Of a DNA stretch of 64,000 bases, positions 32,501 to 45,100 are shown piece by piece. The stretch lies in the NCBI GenBank assembly GCA_902729315.2, contig LR746276.1, positions 515,001-579,000 of the forward strand, in the 5' to 3' direction. The first letter of the stretch is position 1. The number at the start of each line of letters is the position of its first letter. The stretch is from Spirodela intermedia. Its lineage: Eukaryota > Streptophyta > Magnoliopsida > Alismatales > Araceae. The notes beneath the pieces were generated by a model that saw only the letters and a list, made by a program, of their open reading frames with translations, did not search any database and had not been told where the DNA came from. A program made the position numbers and the translations under genes.

Positions 32501-35176
32501 CCATTGTTGACCATAATGATGTCCTCGGCCACAGATGAATGACTAGCAACCAGAGAACTATCAATGTCTACCTCCCCGAACTGCAAAAAGAGTAAAGAGG
32601 CAAATGTCAAGAATGTACGTATTCAAATTTCAACTTCTTCATAGTATGGTGTATGGTGAAAGTATTGTGATTTGGGCTATCCAACTCGAAATCAATTGAC
32701 CTTGAGTAGGAACATCTGTAAAACCAAAAGATTTTTTTGATTCTAGCAAGAATGTCGTAGCAGACCCCCTCATGCACAAATAAACTACTGCTGGCTGTTA
32801 ATAGCATTAACAATAAAAATGTGATGAGCACAACCATGATTGATCGTCAGCTTCAATATCATGTGAAAGCCGGACCATCCTATTAAAAACCAGTAGGCAA
32901 ACAGTGGAGCAAACAGATCCAAACAACCAAAGGGTACTGATTATTTAGCACCACATGCCGATAATTGAAAAGGTGAATACATACCGTACAAGTACAGACT
33001 TGCCAAAAGACTACCGCACATTAGAGAAAATAAAAGGCGATGCTCTCACAAGAGAAAGATAGCACTACGTTAGATGACAGCAGAGAATCAACTGAACAGA
33101 TTGAATTGTGACATGGATTCTATCAATATCGACTTCCTTTCATGTACTTTGTACAATCATATCTCTCAATCGTAGTTCCAACAGAATATAACCCATCAAA
33201 ATCCTTCCCACACCAATTGGGGAAAATATTAATTCCCAGCGTATTTCTTATGACATACTACCTTACTACCAGAAAAGGACAAATCCATATAAAAAATCAT
33301 TGATATACATAAGAAGCCATTGACATGGAATGTGAGGATTTTCTTTAGCCGTAACAAAATGACAAAACCAGCAGATGTGTGATCTATGATGGGGTAATGC
33401 AATAAATATTTTTTCAAGAATGAAACCCAAACCAAAAGAAGAAAAATACAAATGAAAAAAACTTCTCACCTCATTCTCAATGACTGCAATTCTCTTCCCA
33501 TGCTGGGAAGTTAAAATGTGATTCAATAGGGTGGTCTGCAGTCAGAAATTATCAGACACATTATATAATTGAAGAAAGATTTGACAACAAGTAAAACGGG
33601 AACATGACCAGCTGTCTATATGCGTAAAATTAGATCTTATAACACATCTGAACTCATCACAATTCCCAGATATGAAAACACATGCTGCTATGTCCAGACT
33701 TTTATAAAATGCCCAAGAATGTAGTGCGAATATAAGGGTCAGGATGTTTACCTGACACAGAGAATACGAGTATCGACTGAATATTGGACAAATTATACGA
33801 ATTTTAGAACGGTACTTTATTATTCTAAGATGGTCTCCACATGATAATAGGGAAGCTCAATGGGCATTAGGGAAGATAGGTAAAGACGTGTCTTGAATTT
33901 TCTTTCCAGGGTGCATTGGTCATTCATATTATTAAATGACCAATTTCACGCATGTATTTATTGAAAAAAATGGACCTATGATTGAAAGCACTTTCCAGGG
34001 TGAACTGATCGTTCATACATTCTCTATGCTGCCATGGGTGGACTTGCTTAACTGAAGAAGGTAGGTCTGGGTGAGAAAAAAAAAAACTGTGCCTTATTTT
34101 GTAGAAAGCAGGAAGGTCTCATAAACTCACTATCTTTATGTGGTAATCACCTAGATAGCCATATTTCACTTTGTCATCACTTTTCTCCCTCAAGTTTAGC
34201 TTTGAAGAATAGATCAACACATCTTTGATAAGTTGTCAAAGAAGGGTTTGGAGTCCATTATTAACAAATTTCCATCAAAATCCTAACTCTTGAGGCTGAA
34301 ATATGCCAAAATCCCTGCTTCTACGAGGTTGCCAAACAAAGGGAAAGCTTCAGCAACTGAACACCGAATGTGAAGCAAAACATGAGAACGACCCATCAAA
34401 ATAGATACCCTCATGAGTCCTGAAGGGATGTCCACGCTTTTGTTCATTGGTCTCACTATACTCGTGAAACAGCGATTCCAATGTTGAGATGCTACGATCT
34501 TTTTCGCAGCATATTAGCAGAAATATGTATGAAATAATAGTTCTGCCGCATTCTAGGATTCAAAACTTAGATAAATATCAGTAAGAATAGTACACGCGTA
34601 AAACCTTCAGTTAAAAACGTAAACTGCCAGCTATCGGATTGCAACGTTAAATCGACAGATCAATTTTGGCCTTCTCTCGACGAAAATTATCGCGTGGCTC
34701 CAAAACGGCTTTAGCGGTGATGGAGAACAAGCGGTTTGTGAGGAAGCTATCTTCTTTAAGAGAAAACAGAGCACGAAATAGATCCCCTAGAACCATCATC
34801 TCGAGGGAAAAATAATACGACGTCTTCAAATAAATGGATGAAAGACAACCTTCCCGGAACCTAGGAAGCCGGTGATGACTGTGGCGGGGACCCGATCATC
34901 GAGGTTGAGAGCGGAAGCGATGGACTCGTCCGCAAGGTCTGGCCTCGGGACGGAACCAGTGAACACGGTCCTAGAGCAAGTCGGCCTGGACCTCCGATTA
35001 TCAGCGTGGCGAGCGAAGGATTCCCCTCGGGAGGCGGAGTGTAGACCCCTGAAGCACTGGAATACCGAAGAGCGCCCCGGAGTTGGATCCGCCGGATGCA
35101 GCTGGTTGAGGAAGAGCCTGCACGATAGACTCTTACCGAGTCCGTGCGTCCTCGAGATCAAAAGCCTCACAGCCAT
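29501..35176 (-). CDS. CobW/COG0523 family GTPase, predicted metallochaperone, 10 exons, 453 aa
   Basis: Exons in transcription order: 35176-34850, 33535-33470, 32580-32400, 31822-31626, 31424-31374, 31297-31206, 31034-30970, 30739-30600, 29870-29766, 29638-29501. All splice sites are GT-AG and phases are consistent. After an N-terminal extension of about 95 residues rich in Arg/Ser (MAVRLLISRTHGLGKSLSC, probably an organelle transit peptide), the GTPase domain shows P-loop GFLGSGK-TTLLN (split by intron 1), VIENEFGEVDID, the metal-binding NGCLCC motif, VIETTGLAKP and NKIDLVDE. A His/Asp-rich metal-binding region (HGEHHHHRHDHNHDHEHHHH, exon 8) precedes the CobW C-terminal domain (RMKGILSV, GKPWEENEKRISKLVFIGKNL). 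COG0523 proteins deliver metals, zinc in the ZNG1 branch, to client enzymes. The metal and client here are not known. The gene is head-to-head with the DUF3531 gene. Confidence 0.93.
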
Positions 35177-35785
35177 CGTCGTCCGTCGCCGGCGGAGCCG
35201 AGAGCAGAGTAAGAGCTTCGGACAGGGCAGAGAGGGCAAGGGAGACAACGGGACGGGGACGACCTTAAACCCTTCGTGGAACCCTGAAAATCGTGTTTGG
35301 ATTGACGGAAATAGTCGAAGAGGATTCCACAAGATTTTGCCTCTCCGCTCGCCTATCCGGTGTAAACGGGCCCAAAAGCCCGGAAACTATGGCCCGAATA
35401 GGCCCTGTTTTACCACCCCCTGCTGCATCTTTTGAAGAGAGAGATAAGAGACGAACGGGCCCAAATAAGGAACCAACCGGGCCGAGTTTTAACTCAGTTC
35501 AAGGCCTGGCCCTTCCCCGACCTGGAAAAGGGCCCATCCACGAGCTTATAGCCCGGCCCGTTCTCACCCCGATTAAAATCTCCTCGACGGTTCCTCCAAA
35601 TATATTGTGGTCTCGTTAATAGTACGGAAAGTCCATCGAAATGTCTGCGCGAGTGTTGGGTACAAGATAACGAATTTCGTCAAACCCGCGGTACAGTTAG
35701 TCGCTGCTCTCCCCACTTCGAAGAGACGGGCGGTAAAGGGGGGAGGGAGAGAGAGAGAGAGCCGACGGCTCAGAGGATAGACGAA
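35177..35785. promoter_or_regulatory. Shared divergent promoter, CobW (-) / DUF3531 (+)
   Basis: 609 bp separate the two start codons. GGGCCCA occurs at about 35369, 35459 and 35526, with further GGGCC/GGCCC words near 35398-35405, 35480 and 35550. These are site II-type elements bound by TCP factors in many nuclear genes for organelle proteins. A GA tract (about 35747-35762) lies in the DUF3531 leader. The first 150 bp or so next to CobW are its 5' leader, which stays open in frame. Confidence 0.65.
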
Positions 35786-38623
35786 ATGCTTAGCCTGCCC
35801 CGCCTCTGCGCCGCCGCGTTGATCCCCCCGGCCGCCGCCGCCGGCTCAAAGCCTCCCTACGGAGCGCATTTATGTGCTTCAACCTCGTGGATCCCTCTCT
35901 CTGGTCCTCGTTCTTCATCAATCCGGAAGCACCGCGGCTCGCGCGGAGGGAGAATCTTCTCGACAGCTGCTCAGCGGGAAAATGAAGAGCCGATGGCTGT
36001 GGAAGCCGAGCTGGTGGAAGATGCGGAGATGGAAGGATTGGGCGTAGAGGACGTTGATGTGGAGGAAGAAGAAGGAGAAGAAGGAGAGTTCTCGTTCAGG
36101 GGCGGGTACATGGGGAGAGGAGAAGGAACAGACTATGATAAGGATCCCGAGTTTGCTGAAATCCTTGGGAGCTGCTTCGATGATCCCGAGAAGGCCCAAG
36201 CGCGTGTATAGACCCTCCCTCCGTTGTGTGTACTTCCTCTGGTATTTATTCTCCAATCCTCTTTCTAAATTCTATAATGATGCATTGATTCTATCTAGGT
36301 GGAGGAGAGGATCCGGAAGAAGCGAAACAAGATAGTCCAAGCGAAGACTGGTTCGTCAAATCCCGTGAAGGTCACACTCAATAAGTGAGTCACGTAGTAC
36401 GTCACGTTTTCTTACATTTCTCTCAGTTCAAGCTGTCAAACGATGGTTCATTTCTTCCTATCCAGAAATTGGACGATCAGGTCTCACTCATATTCACGGA
36501 TTTTGGATTTATCAGCCTCTCTGTCGTGCTCATTTTAGAATTTCTTGCACTTCGACGCTGTGGGATCAAGAAATATCCCTGTTTCATTCAACTTCTAATT
36601 TTCTTTTTTGTTCTTCTGTTATGAAATTCGCTCTAACTGCAGGCCGCAGAAGTTCCTTTAGTTGTGAATAACTATACTGCAGAAATCTTAACCTAAGAGT
36701 TCGTCTGCCAGGATATTGCGTTCTTTGAATTTCAATAAAGTATGGCTGGATTTGTGTGCCTTCATGCGTATAAACCAGACCTAGCTCCGAGTTTTTTAGT
36801 TCCATAAATTTTCCCCGATTAGGTTTAGGGAATGAAACTTTTTTCTGGTGTTGTCACAAAATATTCGTGTTTCTTTGATTCTATTTTATTTTATTTTCCA
36901 GGTTCATGAGCTATTGACGCTTAATTGCGCTTCTATTTATTGTTTGGATTGTAATAAAGACCACTATATTCCAGGTTCTCAATGAAAAACGAGAGGATTT
37001 GTTTCACGAGAATAAAGGACGGAAAATCTGATGTATTTTCTCTCTATACAACTGCATTTAAAGGGTTCGCAGATTATTGTAAAGTGTCTACACTATATTG
37101 GAACTATTTTTTATATTCTCCATCAACAGCATCTGTGATAAATATAGTGTATGTTCCATTAATGTGTTCAATGTGGAGTTGAATAAGGCCAGCTCCCTCT
37201 ACAATCTGCATCACTTTAGAAATATACATGCTGATTATTGTGTTTTTGCATGCTCATCACATAAAATGTTGACATAATCACGGTAATTTATGCTCTCAAT
37301 AATTTTAAAACCATTCTTATTCTGTTTTAGGATTTAATTATGACTTCTTTATTTATCCTTCGTTCCTAATTAATAAATAATAAGTTTATTTGTGCAATAA
37401 ATTATTTCTACATTAGTCACTTAGCAGGTTGTTAACTTTCCGGGATGTTTATGCAGATTTAATTTCTCAAACTCTTACATCTGGTTCGAATTCTACAATG
37501 CTCCATTAGCCAACGATATTTCTTTAATTTGTGATGTAAGTTGTTGCCTCTTCAACTATATATATATTTCCTTCAGAAGTTGACTCTATTGACTCACTTG
37601 ATTTTCATTTCCAGGCCATTCGGTCTTGGCATATTATAGGGCGTCTCGGTGGTTGCAACTCTATGAACATGCAGGTGGGCTATGATTATCATACATTTTT
37701 TTAATGGTGAAAGAATTTCAGAGACAACTCTATGAAATCCTCCTAAGCATCATGCTAGATTTCGATATGCATTTGTCTGTCCTATTGATTTAGGTTCGTG
37801 GGTCTGTTATTTTCTTCAAGAAAATAATAATCTAGGATCATCATCCACGATAATATTGATGGGTCCTCTGACCATCCTCTGATGGAAGCTCAGCCGGCAT
37901 CATTTTGCTTGTGATTTGGATTTCAGTGCCAAGAACACATATTCTTTATTTATTGAAGCTTTATTTTGATCTTCTAAAGCTCCCTTAATATTTCCTGCGG
38001 CACTGAACACCTAAAAAGGCAGCTATTTTTCTGAACAATGCAGTTGTCACAGTTGCCTCTGGACCACAAAAGGCCTACTTATGATGCCATCCAAGGAGCC
38101 AACGTCACTCCAACCACTTTTTATAACATCGGCGACCTTGAGATTCAAGACAATTTGGCACGGATATGGTAATAAATAAATTATAATTTAAAATATCATT
38201 ATTTTTCGTTTTTATTTAATTCTATGGTTTATGTGTATGAGTGTGCATTTAGACTCAGACGTCTGTCTGTTCGAACAGGGTGGACATCGGAACAACAGAA
38301 CCATTGCTTCTAGACGTATTGATAAACGCATTAATTCAAATAAGCTCCGAGTAATTTCTCTCTCCTCAGCATCTCATAAGATCCTTTGTGGGTTTTCTCG
38401 GCATTGTAGATAGAGTTTGGACATAGTTTTTTTTTTTTTTTTTTTTTTTTTTTCAAGTAAATGGGCTGGGCAGGCATTGAAACCTAGATTGTGCGGCTGA
38501 CTTGTGTATGTTCCTATGAACAGCTATGTGGGCATCAAGCAGGTGATGTTTGGTGGCCGCGAATGGGAGAACTGGAAGGAGAACATGTCAGAGGATGCCG
38601 GCTGCAGTGTTCATAAGATCTAG
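35786..38623 (+). CDS. DUF3531 family organelle-targeted protein, 7 exons, 313 aa
   Basis: Exons 35786-36205, 36299-36384, 37457-37535, 37615-37674, 38044-38168, 38279-38350 and 38524-38623; all GT-AG, with consistent phases. The N-terminus (MLSLPRLCAAALIPPAAAAG) is a Ser/Arg/Ala-rich transit-like peptide of about 60 residues, followed by a strongly acidic segment (about 72-108). The conserved DUF3531 domain follows, with FNFSNSYIWFEFYNAPLAND, AIRSWHIIGRLGGCNSMNMQ, DIGTTEPLLLDVLINALIQI and QVMFGGREWENWKENM. DUF3531 occurs in plants and cyanobacteria; its molecular function is not established. The stop codon is at 38621-38623. A 29-base poly-T lies in intron 6 before the last exon. Confidence 0.88.
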
Positions 38624-40383
38624 TGAAGACTCTTCGCCGAGATCTTTGCTTGGGGGATGCTCTGCAGGCGGGGCATGAGCATGGCAGTGAAGTCAACTAG
38701 TTGACCGGGTTGACCGGAGCCCATCTTCTCCCTGCGTTCCGCCGCTCCCCCATTATTAGAAGTATGAGAGCTAGAGCTTCTGTGATCAGACACTGAGTGA
38801 AGATCAGTTGCTGGCAGATGAAGAGTAAGGGGGTCCGTGGTAAGAATCATATCAGGATACGAACGAAGAAAAGAATGAGGTGGCGTGAAGTGGAGGCTAC
38901 TAACTCGGCATCGGACTTTGCAGGAGAGGGAAGCCTTGCCGGTGGGCGTCTCACCCGAACCCAAGAGAGCGGGAAGGAGGGGGCGGAGGAGATGGAAAAT
39001 ACGAGGAGAGAGAGAGAGGGAGAGAGAGAGATTAAGATGACAAAAAGGCCAGATTAAGCATATAAATGGTGGATGTTAGATATCCGTTCATTTTAAAATT
39101 ACATGATAAAAAACTATTTTTAGGAAAATATCTTACTGATCTTCATATTTTTCCCAAGCATGAAGGCATTGCGTCTAGCTGTGACTTGATTTGCATGTTA
39201 ATTATAAAAACCCCCTATGATTTCTCGAAAGACATGTCAAATATCAACGCAAGTTTAAACCCTATTAGAAACCAAATAAGCTATTTTTTTCTAAATAATA
39301 TTTTATTTTATTTTATTTGAGATGCTTTGCTTAGCATGTAAATATTTTTTAGAACAAAATACAAGTAAAACCCTACAAATTTCATAAGCTTAGTGAGTGC
39401 AAAGGTGATGATAAGATTACAAATGCTTGATGATAAGACTAAGCTTGATGATGAGATTACAAATGCTTAGTGATACATTTTTCTTCGCATACTTCTTGTT
39501 CTATTAGATCTCACAGTGGACTGCAACCAAGTATAATGTTTATACCCGTCATGTCAAACATCCACTCCAATTGAGTAAGAAGAGTAGGCACTCTCCAATT
39601 GGGCGCGTAAGCCCATAAGCCCTACATTTCCCATAAAAGAAAACATCTTCCCCTTTATCACCTTCTTTCTTGCCTTCCTCTTCAGAAACTTTCTCCATCA
39701 TTTTAGTGGGCGTTCTTCCCATTCACCTACCCATCACTCACATAGTGATGGTGTTTGAAGTAATAGCTGCTCCCATTACTGACAGGGGGATTTCAAGCTG
39801 ATACCAATCTCAGAAATCCTGCTCTTAAACCCATCTATATCCATAGGAGAAACTTCCGATGTGCCCTTCGTCTAGCAGAGAAGAGGGTTCAATGGGTGGG
39901 CAATGTTCCCTAAATCATGCATGAACAGTTCATCTTGTTTCCATATCATCCAAGTTGCCCATGGCTCACCTTAGCCAGGCAATCACTCTCTCAGTCACAT
40001 AGCAAGATCAGCATAGAGAAATTAATGAAATGGCTCTGTTCTTGATCTCATTGGTATCTCTAGATCAACCACTGCTCAGTTGACCCCCTTATCATGTTGA
40101 GAGGGGTTGATCGTGCCATTCATTCAGACATCTCCTCGAGTCAATACGTCGAACAGGTTACAGACACGGAATAATGCGAGAAAAGACGGCATTCCCAGGG
40201 AATTCAAAGATCTGGAAGACCAAATAAACTTCTCTGGTGGTAGTTCACACATAACGAATTCGGCTAAAAATCGTCACGAACCCTATGAACAAAATCTCTG
40301 AGTCGGAAAGCATTTTTATCGCCTCGATCTAGATCAAAGGTTGAAGGGAGGAAATGAGACCTCGAGCGGGGAATGATTCCCAT
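38624..40383. other. Intergenic between DUF3531 and bL31m genes
   Basis: An antisense open frame (38620-38964) overlaps the DUF3531 3' end but lacks an ATG at its head and a recognised domain. A small tandem repeat built on GATTACAAATGCTT(G/A)..GATGATAAGA lies at about 39403-39472. The rest has no recognisable gene. Confidence 0.5.
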
Positions 40384-40593
40384 TCATTTGCTTTCGCCCT
40401 CGGCCGGCTCCTCCTGGCCGTAGCGCCGCTTGAACTTGGCAATCTGGCCGAGGCTCTGAGCCATCTGGCGGCGTGCCCGGAAGTGATAGACCTTTCCCAC
40501 CTGGTGGATCTTGGTCATCATCACGTTGATCAGCCTGCCGCTGGGCGTCACATATGAGATCCACTGCAACTGGGGGTGCAAGCCTTTCCTCAT
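40384..40593 (-). CDS. bL31-type mitochondrial ribosomal protein, 69 aa
   Basis: A short protein starting MRKGLHPQLQWISYVTPSGR, with MMTKIHQVGKVYHFRARRQM and GQIAKFKRRYG. The HP motif after a basic start, the G..Y/F segment and the terminal I.KF.RRY match bacterial-type ribosomal protein L31 as found in plant mitochondrial large subunits. The start is supported by gene structure: a strong acceptor (GGGCAG) lies two bases before the ATG, and a GTAAGT donor at about 41027-41032 makes a 5' UTR intron of about 437 bp. Upstream in-frame ATGs (about 40605-40615) would then be intronic. It is divergent from ceramide glucosyltransferase. Assignment to mitochondria rather than plastid is inferred from recalled family likeness. 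Confidence 0.83.
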   Translation of the reverse strand: MRKGLHPQLQWISYVTPSGRLINVMMTKIHQVGKVYHFRARRQMAQSLGQIAKFKRRYGQEEPAEGESK

Positions 40594-41032
40594 GCCTGCC
40601 CGGTTCATAAACATTCCATCGAACAGTAGACGGTCACAGGCAAAGCACACAGGGAGACGACATTGAACGCCAAAAAATGGCTCAAAAATGGCTCAAAAAT
40701 GGCGCCGAGGAACCGTCTGAGACAGATAATTTAAATAATATATTCCTCAAGATCATCTTCCCGTTTGAAACGGGGAACTGACAAGTCGGTTCAATCGGCG
40801 AATCGTCTGAGCTTTCGAATCACGAAACAGCGATGAAGACGGGAGAGCTTGGACGAAATCGTCCAGAAATCCACGAAGTTTAAGAAGAACAAATGCACCA
40901 CAGGAGGACATCCGCGGTTTCGACCAGTCGCGAGATTGCAACCCACGCCGCAAACAACGCGCGATCCGGTTAGAAAAACAGATACCCCCCGGAAGGGATG
41001 AACACGTGAAGATCGGAAGAACGAAGACTTAC

Positions 41033-42075
41033 TTGGTGATTCTCCTCTTCACTTCTATCGCTGTGACGCCGGTTCTCACCGCCTCTCCTCCTCGATCCTT
41101 GGCCAGATCTCTTCCCCCCCGCTCGGGCACAGCGAGGAGAGAGCAGGAAAAACAGAACGAATACTACGTCAGCCCCGAGTTCTCCTATCAGCCCTCCCCC
41201 CACATGACCAAGGAGAACTGGGGGCTGACGTGGTATACACGTGTAAAAAACACGTCAGCTTTTTAAAAATAAAAAATGTGGGACAGGTAAAATGTCTTGG
41301 CCCAAATATTTTTTGGGCCTGGGGCTAATTCAGCCCACATTGGCAATCTTCAGCTACGACGGAAGGAATAGGCCAGTGGAGGCTGCCACGTGGCAGTAAA
41401 CGGAGTTCCGTACTTTAAAATATAATATTTAAGCATTTAACGAAAAGTGACTCGGGCTTTCAAATCGTTGCTTATATTTAATTTTATTAATTTAATTAAA
41501 TAATATGCAACGATTTTCTCATTATTCTTTTTATAAAAAGGAGAAAGTACGTTTTCATTTTTATGCCGAAGGATTTTTTCTCTAAAAAAATAAAATATTC
41601 ACTTGGGGAAGGTTTTTTGCGCGTGAAAAATATAATATATTATCCATAAAAGAGTATCCATTTACTTTTTATAAATTATCTTTATTGGGCGACACGTCGG
41701 TTTGAGAGGCTTTGGGCCGACCCATTATGAGCCCATCGTATTTATCCACTAAAAAATATAATTATGTAAATATATCACCCCGACGAGGAAATAGCGCAAC
41801 TAAATACACATCCACTGTTATCGTGTTTATACGTCAAAGAGAGGTCATATTCAAGAAGACTCTCGTGGAAAAAGTCAACTGAAGTTCGTACGCGGCACAC
41901 GGACTAGCAGCAGCCTGTCTGTGTGTGCGAGAGAGAGGGAGAGAGAGAGGCGGGCTGCCAGCTTCCAGGGATCGGGCCGGGCCTAATTTTCGGGCTTAAA
42001 TTTGAGAGCGAGGTTGTAAAATTTGAGTCTCGGGGTTACTCCGACAGTTAGAACGAAAGGCCTCCCTCCCTTCTA

Positions 42076-42122
<47 letters not shown>

Positions 42123-42164
42123 ACGCCGGTGCCGGAAAAGGAAGCGAGGGGGGTGGGTGGGTGA
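41033..42164. promoter_or_regulatory. Divergent region, bL31m (-) / ceramide glucosyltransferase (+)
   Basis: Contains the bL31m 5' UTR exon. Site II-type words include TTGGCCCAAAT and TTTTGGGCCTGG at about 41298-41322, and TTTGGGCCGACCCATTATGA with GAGCCCATCG near 41709-41740. The GCS leader contains (GA)n at about 41930-41949 and a (CT)n tract of about 43 bp at 42079-42121, ending 43 bp before the ATG. Confidence 0.6.
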
Positions 42165-45100
42165 ATGGCGGGGCTGGCGGGGTTCCTGGATGCGCTACTC
42201 GCAGCCGGGAGCCGAGCATTCTGCAGCCCCATTGCCATATTCATCCAGATCCAGGTGCGACCTCTTCTTCCCTGGAATCATCAAAGGCTTCCTATCTGTC
42301 GTGTTGATCAGCTGCCACCTTATGGCTACGTATCATGAGTCCTGACGGCTATACAGTTATGCGCTTGTCCTGGTCCTTCCGGGTTTTACGTTCATATGGA
42401 TGTCGAATCGACGGCTGAAAGAAGTTGCCATGTGGACGAATGTTTCTACATCTTGATTTTTTTTTGAATAAATCACGCAAGAACGCCCCCGGCGCAACCG
42501 ATTTTGACGTAGCCAGCTACATTCCGATGCCTCATTCTGCACTATTATTCTTGATCATTGACACCAATATCCATTTTTGTCCTCTCTAGTAGACAAAGAA
42601 AAATAAGTATTTATAGTTTTCTGTACTTGGCAGATTCTTCGGGATCATCGTTTATTTTTAATTACCGACCAACGCTTATTGGAAAAAAGAATATCTGTAG
42701 GTATTTTTGTCCGTCGAAACTTCTGGAGGTATGGGACTGTGGGGGTTTATAGAGTATTGCCCAAATGCATATATTATCCTTTGGCAGTAACTTATCAGAT
42801 GGGAGCCTGGCACATTTCGTTGTGTTCAGCGCTGACATGACGCTCCATACCGAGCTATGCAATGTATGGACTGAAGAAAGGCTTTTGCGCCTCTTGATTG
42901 TTTACGTGCCATAGAAAAATTCATGGAACTAACAGCTAATCCTAAGTATTACTGTACTTCACTTTGAAGGCTATAAGAAACAAGTAAGAAGGAAAAGCTT
43001 TTTTTCTCTCCATCTTTTCAATCATACCGGCTCTCGCTGAGAAAAGCTTATCACTATCATGGACTAATCTGGTTTTCTCTCTAAGTACTTCCTGCTTGTC
43101 ATCTCCTGGTTTATTATTCGCTTGATTTGCTTGCTTTTTTTAATCTCGTCACTACATTTTTGTTTAGTATACCTTTCTCTTCGAGGTAAAAGTATTGCTT
43201 GTTCACAGAATCTAGTTCGGATAATTTTACATCTTTATGTAGAACATTTCGTAACTAGTTGGGTTTTATCTTGTTCATCTAGGAAATGCTCTTGGCATGC
43301 CTCATATACGTACTTAGTCTCGTTTCTCATACGAAGTGACAGCCCAAGTTGTCTTCTTTAGCCATCATATGTAACTGAGACACTTATTTCCTTTTATTTT
43401 GCATAGGGATGCATCATCTGTTTAACACTTGCTATTGGATGGACTTTTGCCGCCCATGTCAGGTAACCATGCGAAAAATTTACTGAATGATAACTTTGAT
43501 AACAATTGTAACTTCGTTGAAAACATTTCCATGTAGGGTAAGTTTTTTATTCATCAATTTTTTTTTTTCTCATAGGAATAAAGTGATAAAGCGCATGAAG
43601 CAAGCTATTGAAGGTGGAAATCATTTTGCATTTATCTGTGAGGATATCAATGATCTTGAGCACTCTGCTCAGTCGAAATTACCTGGACTATCAGTGATCA
43701 TGCCAGTCAAGGGTTTCGGGGAGCATAATTTTCAGAACTGGAGAAGTCAGGTCAGTATTCATGTCTATTGATTCATTTGTTTTCCTCTAAAATTGCAATT
43801 TTCTATTCGCAGTTAGATATTTTGGATTCGGCACTTGGTCTCAATAAGTCTGATCCTTTTTATACTCATTTGACTCTCATTTGCCTTTACACAAACCAAA
43901 TTTCTTTGCGCTCCCCATAGTTAGCTAATCATAATTGAAATTAAAACCATGGAAGCACAGGGGTAATTTCAGATTGCCCAGCATTTTTTGAACGTCTAGA
44001 TGCAGAAAACATGCAGATTGTTTCTACCTATGCTATTCCATCCAAATTTCTTTGTTTGTATTAGTTATTAGTCTATAATTTCTATAAAGGTTTAATCAGG
44101 TTATATTTTTTTCCCCCATGATACGTGGAATTATGTGATCACACTTGTTGCATTATTGCAGATAACTTCCCTCTATGGAGGGCCCTTGGAATTCCTCTTT
44201 GTAGTTGAAAGTGTTGATGATCCGGCTTACCACGGTGTTACTTTGTTGATATCAGAGTTTCAGGTAAACCATCAAGGATATTACATCATCCATGCGGTAA
44301 GGCAACCAAGAAGTCTGCCTTGACTTCTCGTCAGCCTGCCAATCACTTTTCCGATAAAGATTAGTTCGTTGGAGTAAAACCATAAAATTAGCTTTATGGG
44401 ACATTCTGTACAGAAACTTTTTTACTGGGAAATCTCAGCCTTGGATGCTGCAGAGATTTTCCGTCTGAAAAATGAAATTTTACATTTTTTAATTATCATT
44501 GTGATGTTCAATTCATTGTGGTTATTATTTGTTTGCTATTTGGTTATTCAATATGTGGGCGTTGAGATGATAATGCTATGCTACGATTTGTGAGAGTAAT
44601 GATGAGGTTTTTGCCATCTTTGATGAATTGATTTCTTTTTTTTTGTCCAGGACTGTGTTGATGCAAAAATTATTGTTGCTGGTTTCTCAACGACTTGCAG
44701 TCAGAAAATCCATAACCAGTTAGTATGTCATTTTTTCTTTTTCTTTAGTTTTCTTCAATCTTTGAGGGTAAAATTTCAATTTTTATTAACAATCGTATGC
44801 TTAGGGTTCATGATGTCACTTGCCAATGTTTTGACTTCTTGAAAACAGCAAATGACTTCACCTGATCCAAATGGAAAAATTGGTGTGATGAATGTGATGT
44901 TCAATATGCAAGAATGGCATTTAGGTTTTCTGAAAATAACTTGTCTCCAAATAATGCGGGGTTTGTTCCAGAAAGCTGCATCTTCTAACTTATATAAACA
45001 GATGGTAAATCCCTCCAGGCTAAACCTAAAAGAGGCTCTGGTCTGTGCATGGCCTCTATCTAAGACACCAATCTATGCAGGTGTTTATCTTTTTCAACCC

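Noticed and set aside
34872-35435. 187-codon plus-strand ORF
   Set aside because: Antisense of CobW exon 1 and the shared promoter; no family features.
38620-38964. Antisense ORF overlapping the DUF3531 stop codon
   Set aside because: No ATG at its head, no domain seen; it overlaps the 3' UTR of a supported gene.
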